Assembly (NCBI GenBank): GCA_947561395.2
Contig: OX387194.1
Location: 21,190,048 to 21,254,047, forward strand
Length of the DNA: 64,000 nucleotides
Direction: 5' to 3'
Source of the DNA: Buxus sempervirens
Taxonomy: Eukaryota > Streptophyta > Magnoliopsida > Buxales > Buxaceae
The position numbers were made by a program, and so were the translations under genes. The notes beneath the pieces are model-generated. The model saw nothing but the letters and a program-made list of their open reading frames with translations, was not told where the DNA came from and did no database searches. Numbering within the stretch: position 1 is the first letter of the stretch; the number at the start of each line of letters is the position of its first letter. Of the stretch, positions 24,281-34,791 are shown piece after piece.

Positions 24281-25100
24281 ACAGCTTAAGGACCTCAAAA
24301 TGGGTATGTTTACTGCTTAAGGACGTCGAAATCGTCTACAATTATTAATTGAATTGCTTAGTGATATTGAAGTGGGATGTTTCCACACAGAGCAATATCC
24401 CATGGTTTGTGTTTTCCACCTTTTGTTAATCTTTGATGTAGGAAAGTTAGAAAACAATAACCACTAGATGCTTCACATGGAAGCATTCCACTTCAATAGA
24501 GGAAGCAATTCATTCAAGTATTCTAGACGATTTCATTCGGCCAAAAATGTTCGTTTGCAGTAGCTCACTATACAATTTGGAAATGTTGGTTTTTTATTGA
24601 TAATTTTTAAACATAATTAAGATTTAGTCATCCAATTCTTCATAATTAATAATTAGTGATAATTTTCACTAATAATTGCAAACAAGTGTTATTTTACTGT
24701 TAACGAAAAAATTCTTCCGAAAATACCCTTATCAACTTCTTATAATCATGTTTTGTTCCAAATATTTAAAGAGGTTTATAAGTCTTTTAGGGACATATTT
24801 TTATTAAGAACTCTCTCTGAACACTAAAACGGTACTTGTTGTTAATTATTTTAATAAAGTATTTATAATTTTTTATTTTGGAGAACTGAATGAATGATCG
24901 AATCTGAATTATTTTGAAAAGAAATCAGTCAAAACTAATAAAGTTGTAATCAATGCAAATTGAGGTGTCAAACCTTCTCGACGTTATTCCCCAAAAAAAA
25001 AAAAAAAAACAAAACAAAAAACCTTCTCGACGACGTGATTAACATTCCGCCGTCTAGAAGCGGCAGAAAGTCCAAGGCTCGACGCGTCCAAGAAAACTCC
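24281..25100. other. Upstream flank of the 25235 gene
   Basis: AT-rich sequence without a recognisable gene. An A-rich run (about 24992-25020) precedes the promoter region. Confidence 0.55.
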
Positions 25101-25113
25101 CTGTATCTGATTC

Positions 25114-25135
25114 TCCCCAATATATTTATATTCTC
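25114..25135 (+). promoter_or_regulatory. Candidate TATA element of the 245-aa gene
   Basis: 'caatatatttatattc' lies about 105-115 bp upstream of the ATG at 25235. This leaves room for a 5' leader of about 80 bases. No other motif was assigned. Confidence 0.45.
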
Positions 25136-25234
25136 CTTCGTAATCTCACTTTCACAGCTCATCACATCTTCTTCAATCCCCTTCGCTTACTCCCAAGCAA
25201 GGGAAAGAATCGCACCCCGGCCAACTCAGAAGCA

Positions 25235-25972
25235 ATGCAGAACGACGTTTTCCTTCAGGATCTCGAAGACGCAGAGGACGCTCTTTCTCTTTGCGATCTT
25301 CCTCTACATTACAACGATGACGAACTCGTCAACTGGGAAGATGCCGCCTCTACCGGCGATACCCTGACGTCATCGGAGCACGACCACTTCGAGTTCGCTA
25401 ATGATCAAAAGGCAGAGACTTGTCCTTCGGAGAATATCATCTTCTGTGGGAAGCTTTTTCCGTCCAAACAGCCTCTTTCCCACCATACCCACATCCCTAA
25501 AACCTTCGAATTTCATCCTCGTCTACGATCGGAACAGTTAAACTTATACAAATTACAGAGCTCTTCGTTTAATAGTGACAGAGGCCGAATTATCAGCAAT
25601 AATCGTTGTCTGGGTCATGACAAGTTTCAGAGAACTTCAAGCTCCAGAGCTTCGCCAATGCCATCAACGTCGAGTTACAGTTACCAGCCTCCGATGAAGC
25701 CCAGATGGTATATGGGTTTGTTTGGATTGACGAGATTTCCGCGGAAGATGGAGATGGAAGATTTAAGAATCCGGCAGGATCGACTCAGTCGGCCGCCGTT
25801 AAACGGAGGGGAAACGGTTTCCGTTAAAAGTGGAGGAGGAAAGGGCTCATGGGGGTTACTCCGGGCGATTAGTTGTCAGGCCTCTTCAAAGGCTGCTTCG
25901 ACGGCATCAATCAGTTGCATGCCGGACGTGGTGAGATGTGGGTCGATCGCCGCCCGTGCTATCCCAAAATAA
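25235..25972 (+). CDS. Uncharacterised plant protein, 245 aa, single exon
   Basis: This is the only ORF in the window that looks like a cellular gene. It is intact, has balanced codons and a higher GC content than its surroundings, and has a plausible promoter and 3' UTR. Residues 1-60 are acidic (LQDLEDAEDALSLCDLP, NDDELVNWED). IIFCGKLFP is at 68-76, a Ser-rich stretch at about 134-150, and a basic-aromatic block KPRWYMGLFGLTRFP at 155-169 is followed by charged MEMEDLRIRQDR. The C-terminus (from 195) is rich in Gly, Ser and Ala. The FCGKL...RWY...RFP arrangement resembles small plant-specific regulatory-type proteins of unknown function, but I cannot name the family with certainty. No signal peptide, membrane segment or catalytic motif is seen. 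Its likely 3' UTR sequence reappears in the downstream duplication without the coding part. Confidence 0.8.
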   Translation: MQNDVFLQDLEDAEDALSLCDLPLHYNDDELVNWEDAASTGDTLTSSEHDHFEFANDQKAETCPSENIIFCGKLFPSKQPLSHHTHIPKTFEFHPRLRSEQLNLYKLQSSSFNSDRGRIISNNRCLGHDKFQRTSSSRASPMPSTSSYSYQPPMKPRWYMGLFGLTRFPRKMEMEDLRIRQDRLSRPPLNGGETVSVKSGGGKGSWGLLRAISCQASSKAASTASISCMPDVVRCGSIAARAIPK

Positions 25973-26109
25973 GGGTTGCTCCGCTTTGTGTTATCTTCCG
26001 AGGAGACGAACCACCCTTTATTGACATAAAAGCCCCTATTGAGTAGGCTTGGGGCCATGCTCATGGCATGGTCATCTTGGACATGAGAGTACGGACGTGT
26101 ACTTTTGTT

Positions 26110-27565
26110 GTCACGGTATTCTTTTGTTGTACCATGGTGGTACGGTGTTGATGCTATGGATCTACCTTCATTGCTGTTGAGTGTCGATGTGTACACGTTT
26201 TATGGTTGCATTATTTTCTTGATGAGAGCTGTGATTGTATCATTCTGATTAGTGTCTTATATTAGAAAAATCTACCCATTTTTAATGGGAATTTGGGTTA
26301 TGAATGCAAAGATTGAATCCGGTATGGCCACAGGAGGATTTACAGCTTGACCGTTTATTCCAACAAATAAAAGAAAAAGAAAAAAAGGCCAATCGCTGTT
26401 TTTTGGAACGCATAGGAATTAGTGGGTATTACGTGGTATATTGGGCCGATGTTACAGGCTTATTCTAGTCCAACCAGGGGGAAAGGATGTCAGTCTGTAC
26501 TCCTTTTTAAAGGAAGAATGAACTCGAGAAGTCTCAAGTTGGGACCGTGTGAGTCAAAATGTGACCACGCAGTACCAGTTCACACCATCCGGTCTAACTC
26601 GAGAAGTCTCAAGTTGGGACCGTGTGAGCATAACTTTTAAAATATTTCCAATTTTTTGTAAATTTTTTTTTAACCAAACCATACCGGGTATGTAATGGTC
26701 GGGACAAGACTAACACTAGACCGGTACCAGCCAGTACATTGACAAACTGCAATTTTATTTTAAAAAAATTTCTTCTTGATCAGCTTGAACTGCATGCCTA
26801 GTCTGGTGACTCTGGTCCATGTCTAGAAAGCATTGGTGGGGCCTCCTTTCCTTCCGTGTAAAGTAAAGAGAAACCGGGTTTGGTTATGTAAGGTTTGGGT
26901 TGAATAAAAAAAAAAGTTGTTTGAGTCAACCACCCAAAAAAAATTTTTCTTTGAGGAAGAAGAAAGAGTAAGCGGAATGGAAAACTGATCCAAACGGGTG
27001 TGGGAATGACTAACCTGAAAACAAAATTCAACTTAAAAGAGATTGAAGCCAACCTAGCTAGTTCAAGCATATGGCTCTTTGTCAACGGAAATCCAGCTAG
27101 GGTGTACTTAGGTTTAAGAAACTTTGGGCCCCATTTTACTTTGTGGTCACCGTCATGATCTTTTGAGTGCGAGTGGACTAGAAGGAATTGACCGGCTTTG
27201 ATGCACTCTTTCAAATTTTACATTTTTCTTAAATCTCATCAGTTACGTCTATTGCTAATGTATCTTTTTTTTTTTACGGGTTTAATCAAGACTAACAAGC
27301 TTATTGCAATTTCATATACTCCAAATAAAGATTTATTTTTCTCTAGCCTAAATAAAATTTAAATTGAGATATAGATGTGCAAACATTTATACATATACAC
27401 ATTCAAAGATTGATCAAACTCACTGAATCTAGCAATATGATAATGTTCACAATTGGACTTATCCCATTTGGTAAGGTCTAAATCATGGGAATGTAAGACT
27501 TGAATATCCAAATTTAAATGGATAAGAATCATAGGTTATGCAAAAAATACTAGAAGTTTGAAACT
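26110..27565 (+). repeat. Segmental duplication, copy 1 (3' flank of the gene)
   Basis: It is collinear with about 30010-32246. Shared landmarks in order are 'gtgtacac...tttatggtt', 'gtgtcttatatta', 'accaaaccata.....tttgtaatggtc', 'cttcaaattttacatttt', 'acatatacacattcaaag' and 'ttggtaaggtctaaatcatgggag'. A 33-bp stretch ('ctcgagaagtctcaagttgg' and on) is repeated at about 26522 and 26598. Homology was judged by eye at roughly 80%. Confidence 0.8.
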
Positions 27566-27631
27566 GAAGATGTTTGAAATTTAAAGATTCATGCTTAGGA
27601 GTTGAGAGCTAATTTGAAGATGTTTGTTGTT

Positions 27632-27779
27632 CTGGTAGTCCTGTAATCTGAAGGTTATTGTGTACAAATCCATGTGCTTTCCCTCTCCTCTGTTTTTGGG
27701 ATGACCTGGTAGTCCTGCGATCTAAAGGTTATTGTGTGCGAACCCATGTGGTTTCCCTCTCCTCTGTTTTTGTGATGAG
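27632..27779. repeat. 74-bp tandem duplication upstream of a LINE relic
   Basis: Two units start at 27632 and 27706 ('ctggtagtcctg', 'aggttattgtgt', 'tttccctctcctctgttttt') with a few differences. They end about 205 bp before the ATG of the LINE ORF1 relic, so they may belong to its 5' UTR. Confidence 0.8.
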
Positions 27780-27985
27780 TAACTAGGTTTTCGCTCTCTC
27801 CCTTCCTTCTAGAGTTCGGATTTGGGTGTACTTGGTTCTTTTTCTTGATTTCAGCCTGTGTTTCCGCTTTGGCTTCGTGGCTTTTGGCCCATTTTCCAAT
27901 TATCTACCTTATTCTTACCTCTTCAGATCCCTTTATTTGTCGCTGCTCTCTCTCCCTTCCCACCATTTTTAATGTTTTCATTCCC

Positions 27986-28946
27986 ATGGAAGCCATTATA
28001 AGGGTCTCCAAAACCTAGTGATCCCATTCCCACATCTCCCCTCCCAACCCAAAAAAATAGCCATTTTCAAGCCTTCTCAGAAGGAGTTAGATAAATTGGA
28101 GGAAAAATGGGGAAACCTGATAATATGTGTTATTGTTGATAGGGAGATCCAGACAAATTTCTTCAAAAGTAGTCTTCAAAGGATTTGAAAGAACATCGAT
28201 GTCAACATGGTTTCACAGATTTCAAGTGCCAAGTACATAATAGGCTTTGGTAAAGATGAAGACAAGAAGAAAATCCTTGAAAACCAACCATGTTTCTTAA
28301 ATAATATGATCACTTGTAAGGCCCATATCGACTAGGAGGAGGAGGCATCTAAGTTTGAAATTCAACAACTCCATATATGGATGCAAATTCACAACCTCCC
28401 CTGTAATTTCTTCGGCAAGGAAATCATTCCATAGATGGCTGTGGAGGTTGGGCAGGTGCTTGAAGTTAGAAATGGATGAACAAGGTATACGCCAGTTAAC
28501 TGCTTCGACTAGGATGTCCATACCTACCAACAAATCAATCCTTACGGGTATTTTTCTTCACCTTAGCAATGGAAATCAAATTTGGACTGAATTCAGATTT
28601 GGGGGTTTACCTAAGCTCTGTGTATCTTGCGGATATCTTGGCCATGAGTTCTTGGAATGTCCTAATCCCTTCTTGGAAGACAACATGCTTAGGAAGAAAA
28701 TGATGATGGTCTTAGGAAATACAACAATAACATTAGGACTAAGGTTACCAGAAGAAGAAATCTTCTGTTTACTTCTGTTCTGTCAAAGAAGATAGTGAGC
28801 AGGGGACAAAAACTCATTCGAATTCTAATCGAGTCCACTTTGAGTTGGATCGGAGTTCACTCGTTCTAGACTGTTCACATTAGTGCAAAGAGATGTTCGA
28901 CTACCATGAAGTGGTAGGTGGCTTGACAACTCTAGAAGCTTTAATT
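27986..28946 (+). pseudogene. LINE ORF1 relic (DUF4283-like and CCHC knuckle)
   Basis: It starts ATGGAAGCCATTATAAGG at 27986, like the ORF1 start of the LINE near 50355. Through several frames it then shows the plant LINE ORF1 layout: a GFGKDEDKKKILENQPC-type segment (about 28245), a LQIWMQIHNLPCNFF-type segment (about 28370), and a knuckle with C-x2-C-x4-H-x4-C spacing read as LCVSCGYLGHEFLEC (about 28618-28660). Multiple stops and frameshifts make it dead. ORF1 proteins of this class bind the element's RNA. The relic is cut by the retroposon at 28963-29919, and no ORF2 follows. Confidence 0.75.
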
Positions 28947-28962
28947 GAAGATGTGGAAGGTT

Positions 28963-29919
28963 TTTTTTTTTTTTTTTTTGATACAAAGCCAGGTTAATTG
29001 ATTGCATTAATGAGAATCACAGATACATCCATCTCAATTACAACCCAACTAAACTGAAAAACATCCAAAAAGTTACCATAACTGATGAAAAGGCAAAGCA
29101 CCTTGGATGCTATACCCCAATGCATACTTGCAGAAGTTTTCATAACAGAGACTAGGCAAATGGACGGAGCCATAACTCCCAATGGAAAACCATTGAGAAA
29201 GCCTAAAGATGGGTCAGCAACTAGGCGGATTGATAATCCCTCGAAAGGGGGAGCCATCGACTGTGGAAGCCAGACGGCAAATGGAGTTGTGCCTAGAACT
29301 CCGACACAACCCCGAACAAAAAACTTCTACAAATAAGATAGGATTACAACACTAATAGCAACCTGCACCTTCAAGCTAAACACAAAAGAACCTAACAAAC
29401 AAAAGCTAACATCAAACTTGGGCATCTCTCGGTCAATCCCATAAAAAGGACAAGGGTGAGTCCTAAGGGGTAACACCACCACAAAAAAGGAAAAATCTGT
29501 AGCCTCCTTCCGAGCTTTACGTTGGATCTTAGCCAAAAGCAGCAAACCACAAAATAGATATGGAATAGAAGCAAGCCTTCTTTGGTCAACTCCACTCATT
29601 TTGGGGGAAGTGGGGTTGGGGTAGCAGATCTCCAGGATCCTTACACAGAACCAACACAACCACCAAATGAATCCGTTCAAACACCCAAACTTGCCTTCTT
29701 CTTCATCGTCTTTGCCATCTTCATCACTGTCCTCGCTTTCTCCAGCCGTTAACATCTCTGTAGAAGAACAATCCTATGGAGGAGACAAACCCCTGTGGAA
29801 ACCCACTGCAACTCCCCTGCGGGAACCTTAATAAGAGAGGAAACCTCCCTTCGATGAAGGGATCCCTACGGAAAACCCCCGCAGAGAGAAGAAAAGCCCC
29901 CTTCCGAAAACCCTTCGTC
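28963..29919 (-). mobile_element. 957-bp non-LTR retroposon with poly(A) and 16-bp TSD
   Basis: The flanking direct repeat GAAGATGTGGAAGGTT occurs at 28947-28962 and 29920-29935. On the plus strand a T run (to 28979) begins the element, so on the minus strand it ends in a poly(A) tail. The 5' end (29919 side) is GC-rich and internally repetitive ('cttcatcgaaggg', 'gggttttcgg', 'ggggttttccg'). It carries one minus-strand ORF of 142 residues. Long TSD plus poly(A) is the signature of LINE-driven insertion. It may be an internally deleted LINE or a SINE-like element. Confidence 0.85.
29327..29755 (-). CDS. 142-aa ORF of the retroposon, function unknown
   Basis: The ORF starts with a very acidic N-terminus (SEDSDEDGKDDEEEGKFG, residues 7-24). 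A Trp/Cys-rich hydrophobic stretch follows (GFIWWLCWFC), and two more hydrophobic stretches occur (about 86-97 and 120-142). It lies wholly inside the retroposon, starting about 165 bp from its 5' end. No family is recognised. It may be a truncated ORF1 or open by chance. Confidence 0.3.
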   Translation of the reverse strand: MLTAGESEDSDEDGKDDEEEGKFGCLNGFIWWLCWFCVRILEICYPNPTSPKMSGVDQRRLASIPYLFCGLLLLAKIQRKARKEATDFSFFVVVLPLRTHPCPFYGIDREMPKFDVSFCLLGSFVFSLKVQVAISVVILSYL

Positions 29920-30009
29920 GAAGATGTGGAAGGTTCGGTGAAGTGCAATTCAAAATTTGTTGAACCTGGTCCTAGGGCATTTACATCAAGCTCATGTCAA
30001 GCTATTTGC

Positions 30010-32246
30010 CGTCATCCTTTTGTTGCACAGTGGTGGTAGAAGGTTGGTGATATGGGCCCACCTTTATTGTTGTCACATGTTGATGTGTGTACACTTCTTT
30101 ATGGTTTTCTTTGAGATTGTATTATTTCACTCTGATTGGTGTGTCTTATATTATAAATATCGTACCTATTTTTAATCATTAAATTAAACTAGCCAACACA
30201 TTTAGTAGTGCACATATAATGAAGTGAACAAGAGAGGAAATGGTTTTGTAACTGATTATTATTAAGCTTTTAAAATATTGAAATAATTTTAACTATTATG
30301 CCCTTTTATTAGCAAATCTTCACAATGATGTGTAACAGTTGTTTTGAAAAGTCTCACATTTATCTTGGCATGATTCCAAGGAGGAGCCTCACATTATATA
30401 TAATATAGATTATCTGAGCTTATTGGATATGGGGAGTGCAATTAGCTACCTACTTTGTTAAGTGTGCGATACCAACGACTATTAGAACATGCAATAGCTG
30501 CTAACCATTTAAAAAAAAACGTAAGTAGACCAGGTCCCAACCATCCAGTCTAACTTGGGCTAAAGGATGCCAGTCCATAATCTTTTTTAAAAGGAGAAAA
30601 AAACTTGGAAAGTCCTAAGTTGGGATTGTGCAAGTCAAAACAAAACCAAGCAATACCAGTCCACACCATTTGGTCTAACTTTGGATTGCTCGATAAATGG
30701 GCAGCCAGAGAGCATAACATTTAAATTTTTTTTCCAATTTGTTTTATAAATTTTTTTGAGCCAAACCATATTGGTTTTGTAATGGTCTATACAGAACTAT
30801 TCAGGACCTATACCGGCTAGTACATTGAAGAATTGCAGTTTTTTTTTCTTTTTTAATTTCTTCCTAATCAATCTGAACTGCCCAGTCCTTGAAAATTTCT
30901 ACCAAGAGTAGTCATTGCCATTCTGGTCCCAATCCCGATCCAATAAATAATTGTGGGGTCTCCTTTCCTTTCATAATAAATGGAAAATGGGTCTGGTTAT
31001 GCAATCTTTGGTTTGAATTTAAAAAAAAAAATTTAATTTGTCTGAGTCAACCTTAAACAAAAGAAACAAAAAGTAGTAAAAAGAAAAGAATGAGTGGAAT
31101 GGAAAACTGATACGAATGGGCGGGGAATGGCCAACCTCAAAACAACATTCAACTAAAAAGAGATTGAAGTGAACCTAGTTCAAGCATATGATTCTTTGTC
31201 AAAGTAAATCCAGATGGGGTACACTTAGGTTTTTCAAAACTTTTGGGCCCCATTTTACTTTGTAGTCACCATCATGATCTTTTGAAGGAGAGTGGAATTG
31301 AAGGTATTGACCGGTTTTGATGCACTCCTTCAAATTCTACATTTTCATAAATCTCATTAGTTAGGTATATTGCTCATATACTTTTTATTGGTATGTGCTT
31401 AATGAAGACCAACTGTAACGACCCAACCTAGCGAGGTATTGTCCTCTTTGGGCTTAAGCTTGCACGGTAGATTAAATGGTCTTTTTGATGTAGGTGTTAT
31501 AGAATTGTGAGATCATGATCTTACATTGCTCGAGGAGGAGAAAGTGAAAGACCATATATGCAAGCTTGTGACTCCCACAAGCAACAAGATCTTTTTGATA
31601 AAACCCAAGAGCAAAACTGTGAGGTCCAATGGGGTCAAAGAGGATAATATCATTGTTGTAGGGATTGAGGCATTATAGAATGATATCAGAGTCAGACTCC
31701 AACTGGATATTTGGGGCCCGGACGTTGGTTGGTGCATGTGGACAGGTTCAAGTTAGTGGGCTGACAGGATACTGCACTGGGACATGCAGTCCTTAAGGGA
31801 GTGGATTGTGAGATCCTGAATCCCACATTGCTGGAGCAGGAGAAAGTAAAAGTCCATGTATGTAAGCTTTTGACTCCTTCAAGCAACAAAGCCTTTTAGG
31901 GTAAAACTTAAGAGCAAAACCGAGATGCCCAATGGGGCCAAAGCAAACAATATCATTGTTAATGAAATCGCAGCATAACACCAACACTAGGTTATTGAAA
32001 TTTTATATAGCTCCAAATAAAAATTATTGTTCTCTAGCCTAAATAAAATTTAAACCGAGATATAAATGTGCAACTCTTGTACATATACACATTCAAAGAT
32101 TGATCTCATTGATCTAGCAATATGATTCACAATTGGACTTATCTCATTTGGTAAGGTCTAAATCATGGGAGTTTACGACTTGAATGTCCAAATTTAAATG
32201 GACAAGAATCGTAGGTTATGCAAAACTATACTAGAAGTTTGAAAAA
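30010..32246 (+). repeat. Segmental duplication, copy 2, interrupted by a TRIM
   Basis: It matches 26110-27565 in order. It begins with a version of the gene's 3' UTR and ends at 'ctagaagtttgaaa' (copy 1 near 27560). Compared with copy 1 it has about 150-200 bp of unmatched sequence around 30190-30530 and the 567-bp TRIM at 31414-31980. The coding region of the 25235 gene is not duplicated. Confidence 0.8.
31414..31980 (+). mobile_element. Rearranged TRIM with an extra inverted LTR piece; TSD CCAAC
   Basis: The exact duplication CCAAC is at 31409-31413 and 31981-31985. Copy 1 of the segmental duplication provides the empty site (around 27285-27300). The contents in order are an inverted partial LTR (31414-31505, TGTAACGACCC..., with 'ggtattgtcctctttgggc' matching the reverse complement of the LTR end), a direct LTR (31506-31677), a primer-site-like 'tgatatcagag' (31681), and a second direct LTR (31807-31980). 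The sequence 'ggggccaaagcaaacaatatc' resembles the LTR ends of known plant TRIMs. It is non-coding. Confidence 0.8.
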
Positions 32247-32855
32247 CGAAAAAGAGGACTTACCTTGAGTGTGTGCTACATGGTTGAGCTTTGTATCTTT
32301 TCTCCCCTTCTCACTTTTAGCTTATGAATGTCACAGTCCTTGTATCTTTTCTAAGTGCGGCAAAAATCTTATATATATAATGATCAAAATTCTTACAGAA
32401 ATTTCAAGATCATTCTTAGGAGAAAAGTAAGTGCTGTAAGCCTCAGGAATCTTAACGTAGTACAAACCATATAACAACCTACATGCCTCTCCTCCAGTTT
32501 TGGTACCACAATGACCTGTATCAAGATAATTTATGGCCCATGATAAGTTACTTATATGCTTCATGATCATATGAGTATTGAATACTAGCATTCTTTGTGT
32601 TTATCGTCAACGTTTTACTTCCTATGAGTGTAATCTATACAGTGCTTGCATTAAAGTTGCAGATATTTTTGGTTCTTGTGTTAAAATTAATAAAGACATA
32701 CATATTGTTTACACCAATTGTAAACCAACCATATTTTCTTGAAAATGTGAACATCCATCTTCTTCAAACTTAAACAGGAACTCTTTCCACATCTCATGAA
32801 GATGAATTCCAAACCTTGATGAGATGCAATCAACCTAACTCTAATACCAATTTAG
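32247..32855 (-). other. No gene seen; includes start of an LTR element's internal region
   Basis: The right end holds 'ctctaataccaa' (32840-32851), the reverse complement of a tRNA-Met-type primer site adjoining the LTR at 32856. Nothing coding is recognised further left, so the element is truncated. Confidence 0.5.
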
Positions 32856-33314
32856 TGTTTTAGATACATACCTGTTATAGATCCAAATCTAAAACATGCA
32901 GCGAAATCAACGGATCACGAACTGGATTACACCCACGTCTCTAGGGAACCTGATTAATAGGATCCTCTTTGCTTTCCACAACATAAATCCTTCCCTAGGA
33001 TGGACGGGATCCCCAGATTTTCTAGGATAGAACCACTGCTCTTCGTAGGAGAGGATCTTTCTATCCAGGCTGGAACACTTCTTCTCTGGGCTCTAGCTCC
33101 TTCTCGCGTATGACTACGATCACCCAAATAGAGAGCCCCCGGGTGCTATTTATAGAGAGAGCAAAAGATAGAGTCCCACAGATTTGGGATTCTTATCTAA
33201 CTCCATCTCTATATCTAATCACCCTACACACTCATACTAGGCATTAAATAGTGGGTCGGGTCAACCACACATGGAACCCTCACTACCCACGGGTAAGACC
33301 CACAAAATATAACA
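32856..33314 (-). mobile_element. 5' LTR of a truncated LTR retrotransposon (459 bp)
   Basis: Read on the minus strand, it runs TGTTATATTTTGTGG ... GTATCTAAAACA, so both ends are TGTT/AACA. It has a TATA box GCTATAAATAG-type (rc of 'ctatttatagag', near 33157) and is followed, across a few bases, by the primer site TTGGTATTAGAG (32851-32840). The internal coding region and the other LTR are missing. Confidence 0.65.
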
Positions 33315-33639
33315 ATTTGCAACTGATAAATGTAGGTTGAATTCTCATGTATTCATACTAATATTGATTCTTGGGAATATTGTTGAAACTTTTCTTTGAG
33401 TGTCTCTTCTAGTTGCACATAATTATTAGTGTTTATGCTTCATGTGATTTGGAAATAAATAGATCTTTTTCTCTTTATGGTCGAGGTTTAATTTTTGTTT
33501 CTGTTACTGCTGTGTCACTGATTTATATTATCACCTCCCAAAACATTTTGAGTAATGTCTATGGATATTTAAAACCATGGTATAATCCAGTTTCTGGTAC
33601 ACCACGCAATTCAGCCATTCTTTGATCTATGCAAAAAGA
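33315..33639. other. Unassigned sequence between LTR and LINE relic
   Basis: No family is recognised. A 70-residue ORF at 33413-33625 has no visible motif and no coding context. Confidence 0.5.
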
Positions 33640-34335
33640 AATCAACTCCATCATGATGATAAAAACAATCTTAAATCCTAGGCACCAATATCTCTAGGAG
33701 CCATAATCAAAATTGGGGGGTCTATTCCAAGGACTATCATCATGGAGGATTGGGCTAATGTTGAGAAAGAGTACATTTTCCCTCCAGCTATAGGCATGGC
33801 TGGAGGAATCCTTATTTTGTGGATGGAGAATAGATCAGTTAAGATTAATGCAAGGCCATTTTTTGGTTTTAGAGAATTTTATATATTTGAACGATGTGTA
33901 AACTTTAGCTGATGTTGATTATAGCAAAACTACGCACTGATAACATCTTGCTCATTCATCTTTGCGTGGAGCTTGGCATCTTAAAAAGGGGATATCCTTT
34001 TGATTTATGGGGGTGATTTCTTTTGAAAGGAGAAATTTCGTCAAAGGTGTATTCCCTTACTACTGATTTTATGGATTTTTATTAAAATCAACTTATCAAA
34101 TTTTTGTATCTCTATTCTGCAAGAAACAATTCTATCTGTCAATGCTTCCTCACTTCGTACACCTGTGTCAGTGACATTCTTATCCTCCTATTGGAGTGTA
34201 ACAACTCTTTTAGACAGACCTCACTATTTAGATTTGAAAAAGGAACATCTCTGACTTTTGTGTTTTTTAACAAAAGTCAAAAAGCTTTGAAGCAGGAGAT
34301 TTGGAAATGGAATTAGAAGGTTTTTGATATGGTCC
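33640..34335 (+). pseudogene. LINE ORF2 endonuclease-region relic
   Basis: Segments in shifting frames resemble the L1-type endonuclease domain and its downstream linker. GMAGGILILW (about 33793-33823) corresponds to the conserved G-x-G-G-I-x-x-x-W stretch. FRFE (about 34230) and a LKQEIWKWN-KVF-type segment (about 34290-34325) match the linker before RT. Many stops are present. The gypsy element at 34341 sits in or at the edge of this relic. Confidence 0.5.
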
Positions 34336-34340
34336 GTTTC

Positions 34341-34789
34341 TGATACGATCCAATGGGCTTGGTGGATGTAGTGGAATAAGGTGTCATGTAGTGGAATAAG
34401 GAGATTCTTGCTTTATAGTGAGGGCTATAGGATTACTTTTAAAAGGATCAGGATAGAATGCTACCACTGCTAAGGTTTTATCTATACCTTATCAAGTTTG
34501 TTAGTTTGTTAGCTTCTTTATTATTATCAGTTTGTTAGGACTTATGTTTATCTTTAGGTTATAAACTCTCTTTAAAGAGTTCCTTCTCATAAATAATGTA
34601 CATACCAGTATCTCCAAATTCTCTTGTAGAATTCAAGAGTCCTCGGGAAACTCGAATTCCCTACCAAAGGAGGCTCAGGATCCCTTGAAGTATCCTACAG
34701 TATCAAAATAGGTTGATGTCGCAAGGTTGATCCTTGGTCCTTGTCGGCCAACCAACCATTAACCCGCTCCCAATCTTAGACTCATATCA
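34341..34789 (+). repeat. Gypsy 5' LTR
   Basis: The 449-bp repeat has TGATA...TATCA inverted ends. It is separated by ACA from the primer site TGGTATCAGAG (34793-34803). Confidence 0.88.
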
Positions 34790-34791
34790 AC

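Noticed and set aside
24960-25367. 135-residue plus ORF overlapping the 25235 gene
   Set aside because: It overlaps the better ORF in another frame, starts in an A-rich run, is Lys/Ser/Arg-rich by composition, and has no independent support.
25876-26196. 106-residue minus ORF opposite the gene's 3' end
   Set aside because: It is antisense to the coding region and 3' UTR, with no motif or promoter seen.
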